Origin: Acanthaster planci
Lineage: Eukaryota > Echinodermata > Asteroidea > Valvatida > Acanthasteridae
Reading direction: 5' to 3'
DNA length: 64,000 nt
Assembly (NCBI RefSeq): GCF_001949145.1
Contig: NW_019091438.1
Location: 827,853-891,852 of the forward strand
The position numbers were made by a program, and so were the translations under genes. The notes under the pieces were generated by a model. The model did not search any database. It saw only the letters and a list, made by a program, of their open reading frames with translations, and was not told where the DNA came from. Of the stretch, positions 63,979 to 64,000 are shown one piece after another; position 1 is the stretch's first letter, and each line of letters opens with the position of its first letter.

Positions 63979-64000
63979 ATGGATCTGTATATCTGATCTG
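63979..64000 (+). pseudogene. Secreted-peptide family copy 7, cut by window edge
   Basis: ATG is present at 63979 but the position-6 codon is TGA (63994-63996), the same lesion as in copies 4 and 6. The remainder lies outside the window. Confidence 0.55.

Larger units (their letters stand above)
62675..64000 (+). repeat. Tandem array, period about 380-400 bp, each unit carrying one peptide-exon copy
   Basis: Corresponding start sites fall at 62806, 63186, 63579 and 63979, giving periods of 380, 393 and 400 bp. Each spacer repeats the same blocks: TTTAAACCTC..TAG, AATAACACAAT, CTTTCCACAAACA, GAGTACGGGAAAATGTTC, TTATACGA.TACATTT and GCCTACAAAA just before the start. GTACGAGTAC is reiterated within spacers. 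The array continues past the right edge. The first spacer is the most diverged, and the later ones are very similar, suggesting recent expansion or gene conversion. Confidence 0.93.

Noticed and set aside
1-64000. Prokaryotic-type operons, CRISPR arrays, rRNA genes, retroelement polymerases
   Set aside because: Gene structure is eukaryotic; no regularly spaced short direct repeats of CRISPR type, no rRNA-like sequence and no reverse transcriptase or transposase motif was seen.

Overview
The window looks like a gene-poor stretch of an animal nuclear genome. The coding signal is split into small exons with GT/AG boundaries. Introns are long and AT-rich, small foldback elements and old dispersed repeats are common, and no long open frame is present. 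The T-box gene, the repeat style and the frequent aggcct-type motifs fit a marine invertebrate deuterostome (echinoderm, hemichordate or cephalochordate), but that placement is inference. An NNNN run at 62461-62464 is an assembly gap.

Left half (1-32.6 kb): the 5' part of one T-box transcription factor gene on the minus strand. Three coding exons are supported: exon 1 at 31972-32122, exon 2 at 28348-28582 and exon 3 at 9462-9729. Their phases are compatible (1 then 2) and the donors and acceptors are good. They encode about 218 residues: an N-terminal region with an eh1-like motif and an alanine-rich stretch, then roughly the first two thirds of the T-box. The next exon, which should begin around the conserved ILNSMHKYQPR region, is not visible in 1-9461, so the gene runs off the left edge. 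Introns are about 3.4 kb, 18.6 kb and more than 9.4 kb. A GC-rich segment with a perfect palindrome of two opposed CCAAT boxes lies just upstream of the start codon. The subfamily is unresolved between Tbx4/5-like and Tbx6/16-like.

Middle (32.6-56.2 kb): no gene I can support. It holds dispersed repeats, a 12-bp minisatellite, hairpins, homopolymer G tracts and scattered GC-rich patches, and may include regulatory DNA of the T-box gene.

Right end (56.2-64 kb): the most unusual part. Seven copies of one short exon-like unit occur on the plus strand. The first three are dispersed; the last four form a tandem array with a period of about 380-400 bp that continues past the right edge. The unit encodes a signal peptide, a short acidic and Gly-Pro segment, and a conserved R-x-x-R-G ending at a G|GT splice-donor-like site. 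Copies 1, 3 and 5 have an intact start; copies 2, 4, 6 and 7 have lost the start codon or gained a stop. This resembles birth-and-death evolution of a secreted-peptide first exon. I do not recognise the family. A basic exon candidate at 57995-58194 has the right acceptor phase to be a partner, but the link is unproven.
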